Shown one piece after another: positions 15,911-21,091 of a stretch of DNA of 21,091 bases. The notes below the pieces were generated by a model that saw only the letters and a list, made by a program, of their open reading frames with translations, did no database searches and was not told the origin of the DNA. The DNA lies in IMG/VR virus record IMGVR_UViG_3300042542_000513, positions 1 to 21,091 of that record. One strand, given 5' to 3'. The position numbers were made by a program, and so were the translations under genes. How positions within the stretch are numbered: position 1 is the first letter of the stretch; every line of letters begins with the position of its first letter. The stretch is from a virus.

Positions 15911-15919
15911 AGCAACATT

Positions 15920-16222
15920 ATGAATCCAGCCGACATCCATTTGAAATTTCCAAACGAATCCACAGCCACCAGTCTTTTTTTGAGTACTGGTGTTTGGGTT
16001 AAATTCAACGATCACAACATTGATGCAAAAGGTTACCTCACTGATGTGATTGGGCTAATTTATAAACCAACGGGTATCATGCTGACCAATGAGGAAGGCT
16101 TTGAGTACCCTGCTATGGCTGATGTGGGTGGTTGGCACGTCAATATGCGCGGCGAGTTGCCAGAAGCAATTAAGCCGTACAAAATTACTGTATCTGGTAC
16201 ACCGTACCGCATTTGGGATTAA
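15920..16222 (+). CDS. Conserved small phage protein after the fibre gene
   Basis: A 100-residue protein. Its visible core is KGYLTDVIGLIYKPTGIML, EEGFEYPAMADVGGWHVNMRGELPE, and a final PYRIWD. I recall this 'DVIG.IYKPTG..L.N.EG.EYP.M....GWHVN.R' pattern in many environmental phages, next to fibre or structural genes; its function is unknown. The position just downstream of a fibre gene would fit a fibre-assembly partner or a small virion protein. No membrane segment or catalytic motif is seen. It starts 10 bp after the fibre stop. Confidence 0.7.
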   Translation: MNPADIHLKFPNESTATSLFLSTGVWVKFNDHNIDAKGYLTDVIGLIYKPTGIMLTNEEGFEYPAMADVGGWHVNMRGELPEAIKPYKITVSGTPYRIWD

Positions 16223-16231
16223 GGACACATT

Positions 16232-16582
16232 ATGTTAAAAGCAGTCACTTTTCAGCCAGGGTCATCATCAGCATTTATTTTGAGTGCTGCTGGCATCATC
16301 ACCGAGGCTGGAACCAGCAGAACTTTGTCTGCCGCTGATAACGGCAAGGTGATTTATTGCACCTCTGGCAGTGCGACAACCATCACTTGTGCTGCCAGCC
16401 TTGGAGCTGCTTTTTCTTGCACCATCATTCAGGGTGGTGCTGGGAAGGTCACTGTGGCGGCTGGCGCTGCTACTCTGGTCTCTTACAGCAGTCTGTTCAG
16501 CACGATGGGACAATATGCCGTTATCAGTTTATTTGCACCAGTAGCTGACACGTTTGTGGCTGCTGGCAATCTTGGCGTTTAA
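16232..16582 (+). CDS. Small beta-module protein, fibre-tip-like
   Basis: A 116-residue, charge-poor protein. Residues 28-105 read as one beta module: SRTLSAADNGKVIYCTSGSATTITC, then AAFSCTIIQGGAGKVTVAAGAATL, and YAVISLFAPVADTFVAAGNLGV. This layout is common at the C-terminal ends of phage fibres, where the module trimerises, but here it stands almost alone after a 27-residue leader. Two other window proteins, at 1559-2173 and 3198-4187, show the same pattern. It is preceded by an AAGGAC ribosome site. Probably a virion surface or fibre-cap protein. Confidence 0.6.
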   Translation: MLKAVTFQPGSSSAFILSAAGIITEAGTSRTLSAADNGKVIYCTSGSATTITCAASLGAAFSCTIIQGGAGKVTVAAGAATLVSYSSLFSTMGQYAVISLFAPVADTFVAAGNLGV

Positions 16583-16595
16583 AAGGGATTAAATC

Positions 16596-16949
16596 ATGTC
16601 AACAAACTCACAAATAGCATTTGCCCCACTTGGCGAAACCGTAGTGGTGGCGGCTGCAGCTAGTGCCCCTACTGGCGTTCAGGCATTGGTCAATGGCAGG
16701 CTTGATGCACAGGGAACAGGCCAATATCGAATCATTAACTCAAGCACGAATACAGTGTTTTTGGGTGTTGGTACGACTGCGGCATTGGCTACAGCAAACG
16801 CTGTTGCACCGATAGCTGGAGACCCAAGCCCAGCCATCGTGCTTGTGCCTGGAGCAGTGGAGATTCTGCGCTTTGCACGGACATCGTATTTCAGCGGTCT
16901 TGCATCGGCAGCTTCTACTGTCTACATTGTGCAGGGTGAAGGCATTTAA
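16596..16949 (+). CDS. Small Ala/Val-rich virion-like protein
   Basis: A 117-residue protein, mostly short beta-strands with Ala/Thr/Val and few charges (QYRIINSSTNTVFLGVG, PAIVLVPGAVEILRFARTSYFSGLASAASTVYIVQGEGI). The ending 'R...SYFSGLASAASTVYIVQGEG' is one I associate with small structural proteins in related phages; it may bind fibres or the capsid. No cysteine, signal peptide or membrane segment is visible. It starts 14 bp after the preceding beta-module gene with AAAGGGATT as its ribosome site, and its stop overlaps the following start (TAATG). Confidence 0.6.
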   Translation: MSTNSQIAFAPLGETVVVAAAASAPTGVQALVNGRLDAQGTGQYRIINSSTNTVFLGVGTTAALATANAVAPIAGDPSPAIVLVPGAVEILRFARTSYFSGLASAASTVYIVQGEGI

Positions 16950-17179
16950 TGCTGGAGACTGATGTTATGGCAGAAGGCAACGAAATTGATCTTGTGAAGT
17001 ATGGCGTGCTCTGGCAAAAAGTTCAGGACATGGACAAGAAAATGGACAAGGTTGAGCGTCAGCTTGAAGAACTAGTTGCCTTGGCAAACAAGGGTCGTGG
17101 TGGTCTTTGGTTTGGCATGACGCTAGTCTCAGGCATGTCTGCCGTAATTGGTTACTTCCTGAGTTATTGGAAGCACTAA
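16949..17179 (+). CDS. Coiled-coil plus single-TM protein, XhlA-like (possible holin accessory)
   Basis: A 76-residue protein. Residues about 20-46 form a heptad-like amphipathic helix (LWQKVQDMDKKMDKVERQLEEL). Residues about 52-72 are a membrane helix (GLWFGMTLVSGMSAVIGYFLSY) followed by WKH. This is the layout of XhlA-type and other small phage lysis or membrane-anchor proteins. The ATG at 16949 overlaps the previous stop. A second ATG at 16967 (MAEGNEIDL) has GGAG about 10 nt upstream and cannot be excluded. It opens the membrane-protein cluster that ends with the holin and endolysin, so a lysis role is plausible. Confidence 0.62.
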   Translation: MLETDVMAEGNEIDLVKYGVLWQKVQDMDKKMDKVERQLEELVALANKGRGGLWFGMTLVSGMSAVIGYFLSYWKH

Positions 17180-17180
17180 T

Positions 17181-17339
17181 GTGGACGCGCTGCCGCCTTC
17201 ACCGCCAGCAGCGCAAGCACCCGCCCCAGTCTTTGAGTGCGTGAGGTGGTCATGGTCATCTAATCGGCTAGATGTTTGGTGCTTGAAGTGGCGGGAAAAA
17301 GGCAAGCCTGAACCGAAGAAGGTAGCGGAAAGTGATTGA
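17181..17339 (+). CDS. Short GTG-start ORF, Pro-rich, two Cys
   Basis: A 52-residue ORF that fills the gap between two membrane-protein genes. It begins at GTG 17181, 7 nt after GGAAG, and its TGA (17337-17339) overlaps the next GTG start at 17332. The N-terminus is rich in Pro and Ala (MDALPPSPPAAQAPAPVFEC). The second half reads CVRWSWSSNRLDVWCLKWREK and ends in a Lys-rich tail. I recall similar 'CVRW.W.......CL.W' short proteins in related phages. It has no signal peptide or lipobox, so it is not an evident Rz1-type spanin. The tight fit between neighbours is the main evidence that it is real. Confidence 0.6.
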   Translation: MDALPPSPPAAQAPAPVFECVRWSWSSNRLDVWCLKWREKGKPEPKKVAESD

Positions 17340-17811
17340 CCCGTTCACCGCGCTAGCGGCTGTAAACACAGCAATAAGTGTTGTAAAAGCCACGGTAAAA
17401 ACCGTCCAAAATCTTGAGAGTTTAGGACCGTGCTTAGGCCAGCTGTTCACAGCCAAAGAAGAAGCCGTCAAAGTTTTTGCAAAAGGTGGGTTCAAGGGTA
17501 GTGCGCTTGCAAAAGCAGTAGAGCTAGAGTTAGCGATTGAGTCCGCGAAACAACTGGAAGAATCCATCAAGATGATGTTTTTCAGCGCGAATAAAATGGA
17601 CGTCTGGCAGAAAATATTAGCTCGGTCTAAGCAAATCACCAGCGATCAAATCCAATCAGAAAAGCGTGAGCGCGAGGCTGCTGCACGAAAGAAAAAAGAA
17701 ATTGATGAAGTCATTGAGCTAGTCCTGCTGGCGCTTGTCTTTTTTATCATGCTGGGCGCAATCGGATACTTTGTTCTTGGGATTATTGAGCAGTGCGGGG
17801 GCAAGTGCTGA
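17332..17811 (+). CDS. Helical protein with C-terminal membrane anchor
   Basis: A 159-residue protein from a GTG start at 17332 (GTGATTGACCC). MIDPFTALAAVNTAISVVKATV is an N-terminal amphipathic helix. Residues 40-125 are charged helix (SAKQLEESIKMMFFSANKMDV, then KREREAAARKKKEIDEVIE). Residues about 128-152 are one strong membrane helix (LVLLALVFFIMLGAIGYFVLGII), followed by a short Cys-containing tail. The 'MIDPFTA' start and the FFSANKMDVWQ middle are features I recall from a widespread but unnamed family of environmental podoviruses, where it lies near lysis genes. The large soluble part should be cytoplasmic if the Lys/Arg-rich side faces in. Possible lysis-timing or membrane-remodelling factor; unproven. 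Confidence 0.68.
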   Translation: MIDPFTALAAVNTAISVVKATVKTVQNLESLGPCLGQLFTAKEEAVKVFAKGGFKGSALAKAVELELAIESAKQLEESIKMMFFSANKMDVWQKILARSKQITSDQIQSEKREREAAARKKKEIDEVIELVLLALVFFIMLGAIGYFVLGIIEQCGGKC

Positions 17812-18422
17812 TGGCAACTGATGAGCGACTCAACTTGGTGGACAAAGTGCTGGCGTATGTGTCCAGCCCGTTCCGCTTGTTCGCAATGGTGCTGATGGCG
17901 GTCTTAACATTCGCTGGCTACTTTGTATATACAAACCAAGACCTGTTGATCGGTGCGTACAAGGAGTCCAAAAAGATCCCAACGATTGCAGAGGACAGGG
18001 TTGAGGATGCAGCGGCGCACCTGTTCAAACAGTCTGGTGCGCTGGTGGTGGCGGTCTTCAAAGTCAACAGCATGTTTGGCACGCGCATCCTGTATCGGGC
18101 TTATGGAAAGAATGGCAGAGACAAAACGAATGACGGGTTGGATGTCGGCCTGTTCACCCAGAACGCTGCCAACAATGCTGATGTCGTCAAACTCATGGCA
18201 AGCGAGATTCCCTGCGGCGAATACAAGTCAGCCCAGTCGGAAATGGGGCTTTGGTATATTGCACGGGGCGTAGCATACACATGCCGTATCAGCGTACCAC
18301 CAGAGCCTGGCCGGTTTGTCGGACAGATCACGGTTGGATGGGCAACCCAGCCTGAGGACATGGACAGCACTCGCGCCATGTTGCAAATTGCCGCAACGAT
18401 GTTATCTAGGAGTAAACAGTAA
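17811..18422 (+). CDS. N-terminally anchored membrane protein with extracytoplasmic domain
   Basis: A 203-residue protein. The ATG at 17811 overlaps the previous stop (TGATG) and is preferred over the in-frame GTG at 17793. Residues about 22-40 form one membrane helix (RLFAMVLMAVLTFAGYFVY), after which TNQDLLIGAYKESKKIPTI leads into a roughly 150-residue domain with beta/alpha pattern: ALVVAVFKVNSMFGTRILYRAYG, MASEIPCGEYKSAQSEMGLWYIA, GVAYTCRISVPPEPGRFVGQITVGW. The two Cys (in PCGEY and TCRIS) might pair in the periplasm. I recall the family from other environmental phages, without function. A spanin-like or receptor-interference role are both conceivable; neither is shown. Confidence 0.65.
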   Translation: MATDERLNLVDKVLAYVSSPFRLFAMVLMAVLTFAGYFVYTNQDLLIGAYKESKKIPTIAEDRVEDAAAHLFKQSGALVVAVFKVNSMFGTRILYRAYGKNGRDKTNDGLDVGLFTQNAANNADVVKLMASEIPCGEYKSAQSEMGLWYIARGVAYTCRISVPPEPGRFVGQITVGWATQPEDMDSTRAMLQIAATMLSRSKQ

Positions 18423-18919
18423 TGGACTGGTTAAAACAAATTGCGCCCACAATTGCTTCGGCGATGGGTGGCCCATTGGTAGGGATGGCGGTAGCCGCCA
18501 TCAGCAAAGCCACTGGAGTCGATCCTACTGAAGTTAACGATCTTATTTCCAACAACAAACTTTCAGCAGAGCAGATTGCTCAAGTCAAGATTGCTGAGAT
18601 TGAGTTGCAGAAACAAGCGCAGGAACTTGGTCTCAACTTCGCAAAGTTGGAAGTTGAAGACCGCAAGTCTGCGCGAGACATGCAAGCCGCCACAAGGTCA
18701 ATTGTTCCCCCTGCCTTGGCCGCAATCATCACGGTTGGGTTTTTCGGCATTTTGGGCATGATGCTGTTTGGCAAGGTTGACGGCAACAACCCCACAATCT
18801 TGATGATGCTTGGCAGCTTATCTACTGCTTGGACTGGAATTATTGCTTATTATTTTGGCTCATCTGCTGGCTCACAAGCCAAAACTGATCTGCTTTCTAA
18901 GGCTCCTGCAATTAAATAA
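18422..18919 (+). CDS. Three-TM holin (GTA/3TM holin type)
   Basis: A 165-residue protein resembling the '3TM holin, gene-transfer release' family. It starts MDWLKQIAPTIASAMGGPLVG, with a first hydrophobic segment at about 10-28. A charged amphipathic helix follows (LSAEQIAQVKIAEIELQKQAQELG), then the KLEVEDRKSARDMQAA motif typical of this family. Two membrane helices follow at about 97-117 (PPALAAIITVGFFGILGMMLF) and 125-146 (TILMMLGSLSTAWTGIIAYYF), ending GSSAGSQAKTDLL. It should form the inner-membrane lesion that lets the endolysin, encoded 8 bp downstream, reach the cell wall. Its start overlaps the previous stop (TAATG). Confidence 0.85.
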   Translation: MDWLKQIAPTIASAMGGPLVGMAVAAISKATGVDPTEVNDLISNNKLSAEQIAQVKIAEIELQKQAQELGLNFAKLEVEDRKSARDMQAATRSIVPPALAAIITVGFFGILGMMLFGKVDGNNPTILMMLGSLSTAWTGIIAYYFGSSAGSQAKTDLLSKAPAIK

Positions 18920-18927
18920 GGCAAGAA

Positions 18928-19344
18928 ATGAACCTTACCGAACACTTTACGCTGGAAGAATTAACTCACACCAGCCACCGTCAGTTTGACAATACACCCA
19001 ACGATGCTGAAATGGCAAACTTGGTGCTGCTTGCTGAGTTCTTAGAGAAGGTCAAGACGCTGCTGGACGGCAAGCCGATCATGGTCAATTCTGCCTTCCG
19101 GTCTAAACAGGTCAATGACTCTGTGGGCAGCAAGGACACCAGCCAGCACCGTTTGGGCTACGCTGCTGACATCCGAGTGCCAGGCATGACCCCTGACGCT
19201 GTTGTGAGGGCTTTGGTAGCCTCTGATCTGCCCTACGATCAGGTTATCCGTGAGTTTGACGCTTGGACGCATGTCAGCATCAGCCCATCCCCTCGCCGTC
19301 AGGCACTAATCATTGATCGAGCTGGGACTCGGACTTTTGCGTAG
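18928..19344 (+). CDS. Endolysin, peptidase M15-type
   Basis: A 138-residue cell-wall peptidase of the M15 (D-Ala-D-Ala carboxypeptidase / L-alanoyl-D-glutamate endopeptidase) type, cutting peptide bonds in peptidoglycan. It opens with LTEHFTLEELTHTSHRQFDN, then MVNSAFRSKQVNDSVGSKDTSQHRLGYAADIRV. The zinc ligands should be His74 (in SQHRLGYAAD), Asp81 and His115 (in WTHVSI); Arg58 fits the conserved S.FRS position, and Glu109 (IREF) is a catalytic candidate. There is no signal peptide, so release depends on the holin upstream. No binding domain is present, as usual for single-domain M15 phage lysins. Its last 35 bp overlap the minus-strand gene ending at 19310. Confidence 0.92.
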   Translation: MNLTEHFTLEELTHTSHRQFDNTPNDAEMANLVLLAEFLEKVKTLLDGKPIMVNSAFRSKQVNDSVGSKDTSQHRLGYAADIRVPGMTPDAVVRALVASDLPYDQVIREFDAWTHVSISPSPRRQALIIDRAGTRTFA

Positions 19345-19462
19345 ATTCGATGGGTGCTGTCTCTCCAGCAGTCACGCATTTGCCGCCTGCGTTTGACGAA
19401 CTTACCGACTCATAGGGCAATCCGTAAAAATCCCCATCATCGGCTGCAAGCTGTATTGTCAT
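19310..19462 (-). CDS. Small hypothetical protein, last gene of minus-strand operon
   Basis: A 50-residue protein starting MTIQLAADDGDFYGLPYESV and ending in a Glu/Ser/Gln-rich stretch. The ATG at 19462 overlaps the upstream gene's stop (ATGA) and has GGAG about 8 nt before it, which decides the start over a longer in-frame option. A Ser/Gly region (SSSNAGGKCVTAGETAPIES) suggests flexibility. No motif is recognised. Its final 35 bp run antisense to the end of the endolysin gene, and no terminator is visible between the two converging units. Confidence 0.62.
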   Translation of the reverse strand: MTIQLAADDGDFYGLPYESVSSSNAGGKCVTAGETAPIESTQKSESQLDQ

Positions 19463-20007
19463 GTGTTCTTCTCCTTGAGCTTGGCTTCGATGGCATCGGC
19501 AACCTTTCTCCAATGCTCACCCTCCAAAGCAAACGCTATTTTGTAGACTTCATCATCCGTCAGCCCTACCCACGGGCGCTGTGCTGCGGGTGGGTAGTTG
19601 TTGCTACTGCAAGCCACACATTCGTAAAGTACTGCTGCTTTGCATTCGGGGCAGGTAGGCTCCTGCTCTGGCTGTGCATATGCGTCTATCCATTCGCGTA
19701 CCTGTGCATCGTCAAGTGACAAGCCTCGTTTCGTTGCAAAGTCTCTGATTGCATCTGCTGCTGGCGCTGCGTCATCAGCCGCCGACAACACGATGCGCTC
19801 TTTGCGCGAGGTAAGGTAGCCCATAAAGTCAAACAATGCACCAGCAATAACAGTGTGCGCCACCGGCTCCTGCTCTGGCTGTGCCAAGGCTTCTTTAATT
19901 GCGGCGATGGCTTCGTTGTTTTTTTCCAAGTACATTGGAATCATCCCTTGATTTGTACACATTTGCAGCGCCTTCATCGCTAGCTTCAGTGCTTCGTCTT
20001 TGGTCAT
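19459..20007 (-). CDS. Zinc-ribbon-like protein with AQPEQEP repeats
   Basis: A 182-residue protein. The ATG at 20007 overlaps the upstream stop (ATGA); a longer TTG start at 20028 is less likely. Residues 1-41 are helical (MTKDEALKLAMKALQMC, NNEAIAAIKEALAQ). AQPEQEP occurs at 42-48 and again at 111-117, encoded by an exact 20-bp DNA repeat. CPEC (119-122) and CVAC (130-133) form a CxxC...CxxC knuckle. PWVGLTDDEVYKIA (145-158) leads into a C-terminal helix. From memory, 'ALAQPEQEPVA' and 'WVGLTDDE' occur in many otherwise unrelated small proteins of betaproteobacterial phages, as if pieces are shuffled. Function unknown. Confidence 0.75.
   Translation of the reverse strand: MTKDEALKLAMKALQMCTNQGMIPMYLEKNNEAIAAIKEALAQPEQEPVAHTVIAGALFDFMGYLTSRKERIVLSAADDAAPAADAIRDFATKRGLSLDDAQVREWIDAYAQPEQEPTCPECKAAVLYECVACSSNNYPPAAQRPWVGLTDDEVYKIAFALEGEHWRKVADAIEAKLKEKNT
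19658..19677. repeat. 20-bp direct repeat, copy 1
   Basis: This sequence (GGCTCCTGCTCTGGCTGTGC on the plus strand) is identical to 19865-19884. It encodes the second AQPEQEP motif of the minus-strand gene around it. The copies are 207 bp apart in the same reading frame. Confidence 0.85.
19865..19884. repeat. 20-bp direct repeat, copy 2
   Basis: Exact copy of 19658-19677, encoding the first AQPEQEP motif of the same protein. The identity at DNA level, including third codon positions, points to recent duplication, gene-piece shuffling, or selection on the DNA itself. Confidence 0.85.
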
Positions 20008-20135
20008 ATCCACCCCAATCCTTGGCAAGCAGCCGCAATAAGAAAGACGCAGCCAACAGTAATGCAGTAAACCCTGTCACAGTGTGGAGCAATCCAGATG
20101 ATTCCCGTCAATACCAGAAGTTGAGTTTCAGTCAT
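20004..20135 (-). CDS. Small hydrophobic membrane protein
   Basis: A 43-residue protein, MTETQLLVLTGIIWIAPHCD and onward to a hydrophobic end (GCVFLIAAACQGLGWI). The start at 20135 overlaps the upstream stop (ATGA) and has GGAG about 9 nt before it. The stop overlaps the next start in the same way. Two short hydrophobic segments (about residues 5-17 and 24-38) flank a polar turn with His, Cys and Asp, so it may be a membrane hairpin. I recall similar short proteins ('LLVLTGIIWIAPH') in related phages. Its position among early-type small genes argues against a lysis role, but this is not certain. Confidence 0.6.
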   Translation of the reverse strand: MTETQLLVLTGIIWIAPHCDRVYCITVGCVFLIAAACQGLGWI

Positions 20136-20395
20136 ATCAGCAAGCTCCATATCCAAAGCCCCGTGAAGAACAGCAGCAAACAGACCACCATCAGCCCCAC
20201 CAGCACAAAGCCCACCATGACACTGCCGATCACTTGCCAAGTGTCTGACACGGGTTCAATGTCGGCAGGCACGATTGGATACGGCTTGACCTTGCGAGTC
20301 TCTGGCTCCAACTCTGCCGTGGTGAAGTAGCAGTCCATGCCGCAAGTCGGCTGGCGTGGGCATTCACGATAACCCGTGTCGCACATCCTGGTCAT
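20132..20395 (-). CDS. Four-Cys, C-terminally anchored membrane protein
   Basis: An 87-residue protein. Its first 22 residues carry four cysteines at 5, 12, 18 and 22 (MTRMCDTGYRECPRQPTCGM, then DCYF), which could bind a metal. A charged, Pro-rich linker follows (ETRKVKPYPIVPADIEPVS). Residues about 56-84 form a strong membrane helix (VIGSVMVGFVLVGLMVVCLLLFF and on). The start at 20395 overlaps the previous stop, and the stop overlaps the next start, both as ATGA. The family is not recognised. A membrane-tethered Cys cluster is unusual for a protein this small. Confidence 0.65.
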   Translation of the reverse strand: MTRMCDTGYRECPRQPTCGMDCYFTTAELEPETRKVKPYPIVPADIEPVSDTWQVIGSVMVGFVLVGLMVVCLLLFFTGLWIWSLLI

Positions 20396-20601
20396 GTCGC
20401 CACCTCCTCAGTGTTGGCCAAGTACGCCTTCAAGCGCTTCACCCGATTCTTGTTGTAGGTCACCAAGGCTGTCGCGTACTCGACCCCAGACTCAGCCGCC
20501 AGCAATTCATGCTCCGCAATCAACAACTCATGCGCCACAGCCTGAGCCGGCGTCACGGTCTTCAGCATCAACCTCAATTCAGTCCACAGATATTTCCACA
20601 T
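20392..20601 (-). CDS. Small helical hypothetical protein
   Basis: A 69-residue protein beginning MWKYLWTELRLMLKTVTPAQ, then a long Ala/Glu/Leu helix (ELLIAEHELLAAESGVEYATAL) and NRVKRLKAYLANTE. The ATG at 20601 follows a GGGAG ribosome site (8-nt spacing) that lies within the end of the HTH gene upstream. I recall near-identical layouts in phages of Betaproteobacteria and other environmental phages (start 'MWKYLWTE.RLMLKT.TPAQA', ending 'RLKAYL'), with no known function. Probably fully helical; the aromatic N-terminus could sit at a membrane surface or partner groove. Confidence 0.68.
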   Translation of the reverse strand: MWKYLWTELRLMLKTVTPAQAVAHELLIAEHELLAAESGVEYATALVTYNKNRVKRLKAYLANTEEVAT

Positions 20602-20777
20602 TATCGTTTCTCCCTTTTAATAATTCGACCAATTGTTACTTCACTAACTCCAAATTTCTCTGCTATATCTTTCTTAGTTACCCCCTCAGAGAATAACTTT
20701 AATACCCTGCTAACAGATATATTGGCTCTGGGTCTACCAGCACCCTTTCTTTTGCCGCCATGATTTAATGGCGTCAT
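20601..20777 (-). CDS. 58-aa helix-turn-helix DNA-binding protein
   Basis: A short ORF of 58 residues starting MTPLNHGGKRKGAGRPRANI. The GGKRKGAGRPRA stretch resembles an AT-hook-like or basic arm seen before resolvase-type HTH domains. Residues about 32-57 form a clear helix-turn-helix (GVTKKDIAEKFGVSEVTIGR followed by IIKR): helix 2 KKDIAEKFG, turn, recognition helix SEVTIGRIIKR. The start at 20777 overlaps the upstream stop (ATGA) and has AGAGGA about 9 nt before it. There is no catalytic domain, so it is likely a small transcription regulator or DNA-bridging protein. Its DNA target is unknown; the largest gap (7828-7905) is one place to look. Confidence 0.82.
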   Translation of the reverse strand: MTPLNHGGKRKGAGRPRANISVSRVLKLFSEGVTKKDIAEKFGVSEVTIGRIIKREKR

Positions 20778-21010
20778 TTATATCTATCCTCTTTAATCGC
20801 AATCTCAATTACTTCCTTCATGTCATCACTGATTAACTCGAATATATCCGCGCCATTTACCCAGACCTCAACCAGATATACCTGTTCAGGGATGGCCGGC
20901 TCAATAACTACCCCTGCCTCTTTAACTTCAGGCTCTGCGGCCTCCCACTCGTACCAGCACTCCAGTGGCTGGCGGCATAGTCCTGTAATGTGTTCATGCA
21001 TCAACTTCAT
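20774..21010 (-). CDS. Small acidic hypothetical protein
   Basis: A 78-residue acidic protein (MKLMHEHITGLCRQPLECWYEWEAAEPEV, then VIEPAIPEQVYLVEVWVNGADIFELI). The start at 21010 has AAGGAG 7 nt upstream and overlaps the previous stop (ATGA). An ATG three codons later is also possible. The middle looks like a small beta unit (VYLVEVWVNGADI), and the end is helical (DDMKEVIEIAIKEDRYK). Two Cys lie near the N-terminus. The family is not recognised. It is directly upstream of and coupled to the HTH gene. Confidence 0.65.
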   Translation of the reverse strand: MKLMHEHITGLCRQPLECWYEWEAAEPEVKEAGVVIEPAIPEQVYLVEVWVNGADIFELISDDMKEVIEIAIKEDRYK

Positions 21011-21091
21011 GCTGTCTCTCCTTGTAATGCCCTGCGGATTGCCTCATGCGAAACAATAACCCCGTGGCTGGTTTTTAAAATTGCCGATATT
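21007..21091 (-). CDS. Partial ORF at right edge (C-terminus only)
   Basis: The last 27 codons of a minus-strand gene that enters from beyond the window: ISAILKTSHGVIVSHEAIRR, then ALQGETA and a TGA that overlaps the next start (ATGA). The SHEAIRRALQG ending could be a recognition-helix-like segment of a DNA-binding protein, but too little is visible to call it. It shows that the ATGA-coupled operon continues to the right. Confidence 0.5.
   Translation of the reverse strand, partial: ISAILKTSHGVIVSHEAIRRALQGETA

Noticed and set aside
15950-15997. Imperfect nested inverted repeat (CCAAAC/GTTTGG and CACCAGT/ACTGGTG) with a T-rich loop
   Set aside because: It lies inside the 100-aa gene near its start, and the arms share a base; it may be chance, and no terminator layout is present.
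17257-17274. Six-bp inverted repeat CATCTA/TAGATG
   Set aside because: Short, inside the 52-aa ORF, and expected by chance in a window of this size.
19354-20330. Plus-strand frames (121 and 143 codons) in the right-hand region
   Set aside because: They are opposite the ATGA-coupled minus-strand operon, which has ribosome sites and recognisable motifs at every gene.
1-21091. tRNA genes, CRISPR arrays, integrase/attachment sites, insertion sequences
   Set aside because: None visible by eye: no cloverleaf-like sequences in the short gaps, no regularly spaced repeats, no recombinase or transposase motifs.

Overview
The window is a tightly packed piece of a tailed-phage genome. It is the right-hand part of the virion module of a P22-like podovirus, followed by host-binding appendages, a lysis and membrane-protein cluster, and the end of a small-gene operon on the opposite strand. 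There is no integrase, tRNA, rRNA, IS element, CRISPR array or host housekeeping gene. Almost every gap is under 20 bp and many genes overlap as ATGA or TAATG, so it reads as compact phage DNA. The host cannot be read directly. The AQPEQEP-type repeats and the 'PWVGLTDDEV' C-terminus in the minus-strand operon are, from memory, common in phages of Betaproteobacteria, so a freshwater or soil betaproteobacterium is a reasonable guess and no more.

Plus strand, 1-13 kb (head, tail hub and ejection proteins). The order follows P22: end of a scaffold-like gene (3-239), gp5-like coat protein with its inserted I-domain (257-1549), gp4 tail adaptor (2707-3189), gp10 tail accessory/DNA stabilisation protein (4892-6298), a tail-needle candidate in the gp26 slot with a predicted jelly-roll tip (6298-7092), a helical protein in the gp14 slot (7906-8349), gp7-, gp20- and gp16-like ejection proteins (8342-12933), then a tailspike with a P22-type head-binding domain and a beta-helix (12934-14475). 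Extra cassettes interrupt this order: a beta-rich small virion protein (1559-2173), five small Lys-rich proteins (2223-2734 and 4187-4892), a tail-fibre-like protein between gp4 and gp10 (3198-4187), and a beta protein plus a six-cysteine protein after the needle (7089-7827). Two intergenic stem-loops stand out: one right after the coat/decoration pair (2178-2207), and one together with a promoter-like sequence in the largest gap (7824-7883).

Plus strand, 14.4-19.3 kb (appendages and lysis). A 419-aa lectin-like fibre and several small beta proteins follow the tailspike. Then come a one-TM coiled-coil protein, a 52-aa GTG-start ORF, a C-terminally anchored helical protein, an N-terminally anchored protein, a three-TM holin and an M15-type endolysin. 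No classical Rz/Rz1 spanin pair could be recognised.

Minus strand, 19.3-21.1 kb. Eight small genes, the first cut by the window end, run leftward. Every junction is an ATGA overlap, so they are probably translated as one coupled unit. They include a 58-aa helix-turn-helix protein, two small membrane proteins and a zinc-ribbon-like protein with an exact 20-bp internal repeat. The last of them collides tail-to-tail with the endolysin gene and overlaps it by 35 bp. No stretch longer than about 80 bp lacks a gene.
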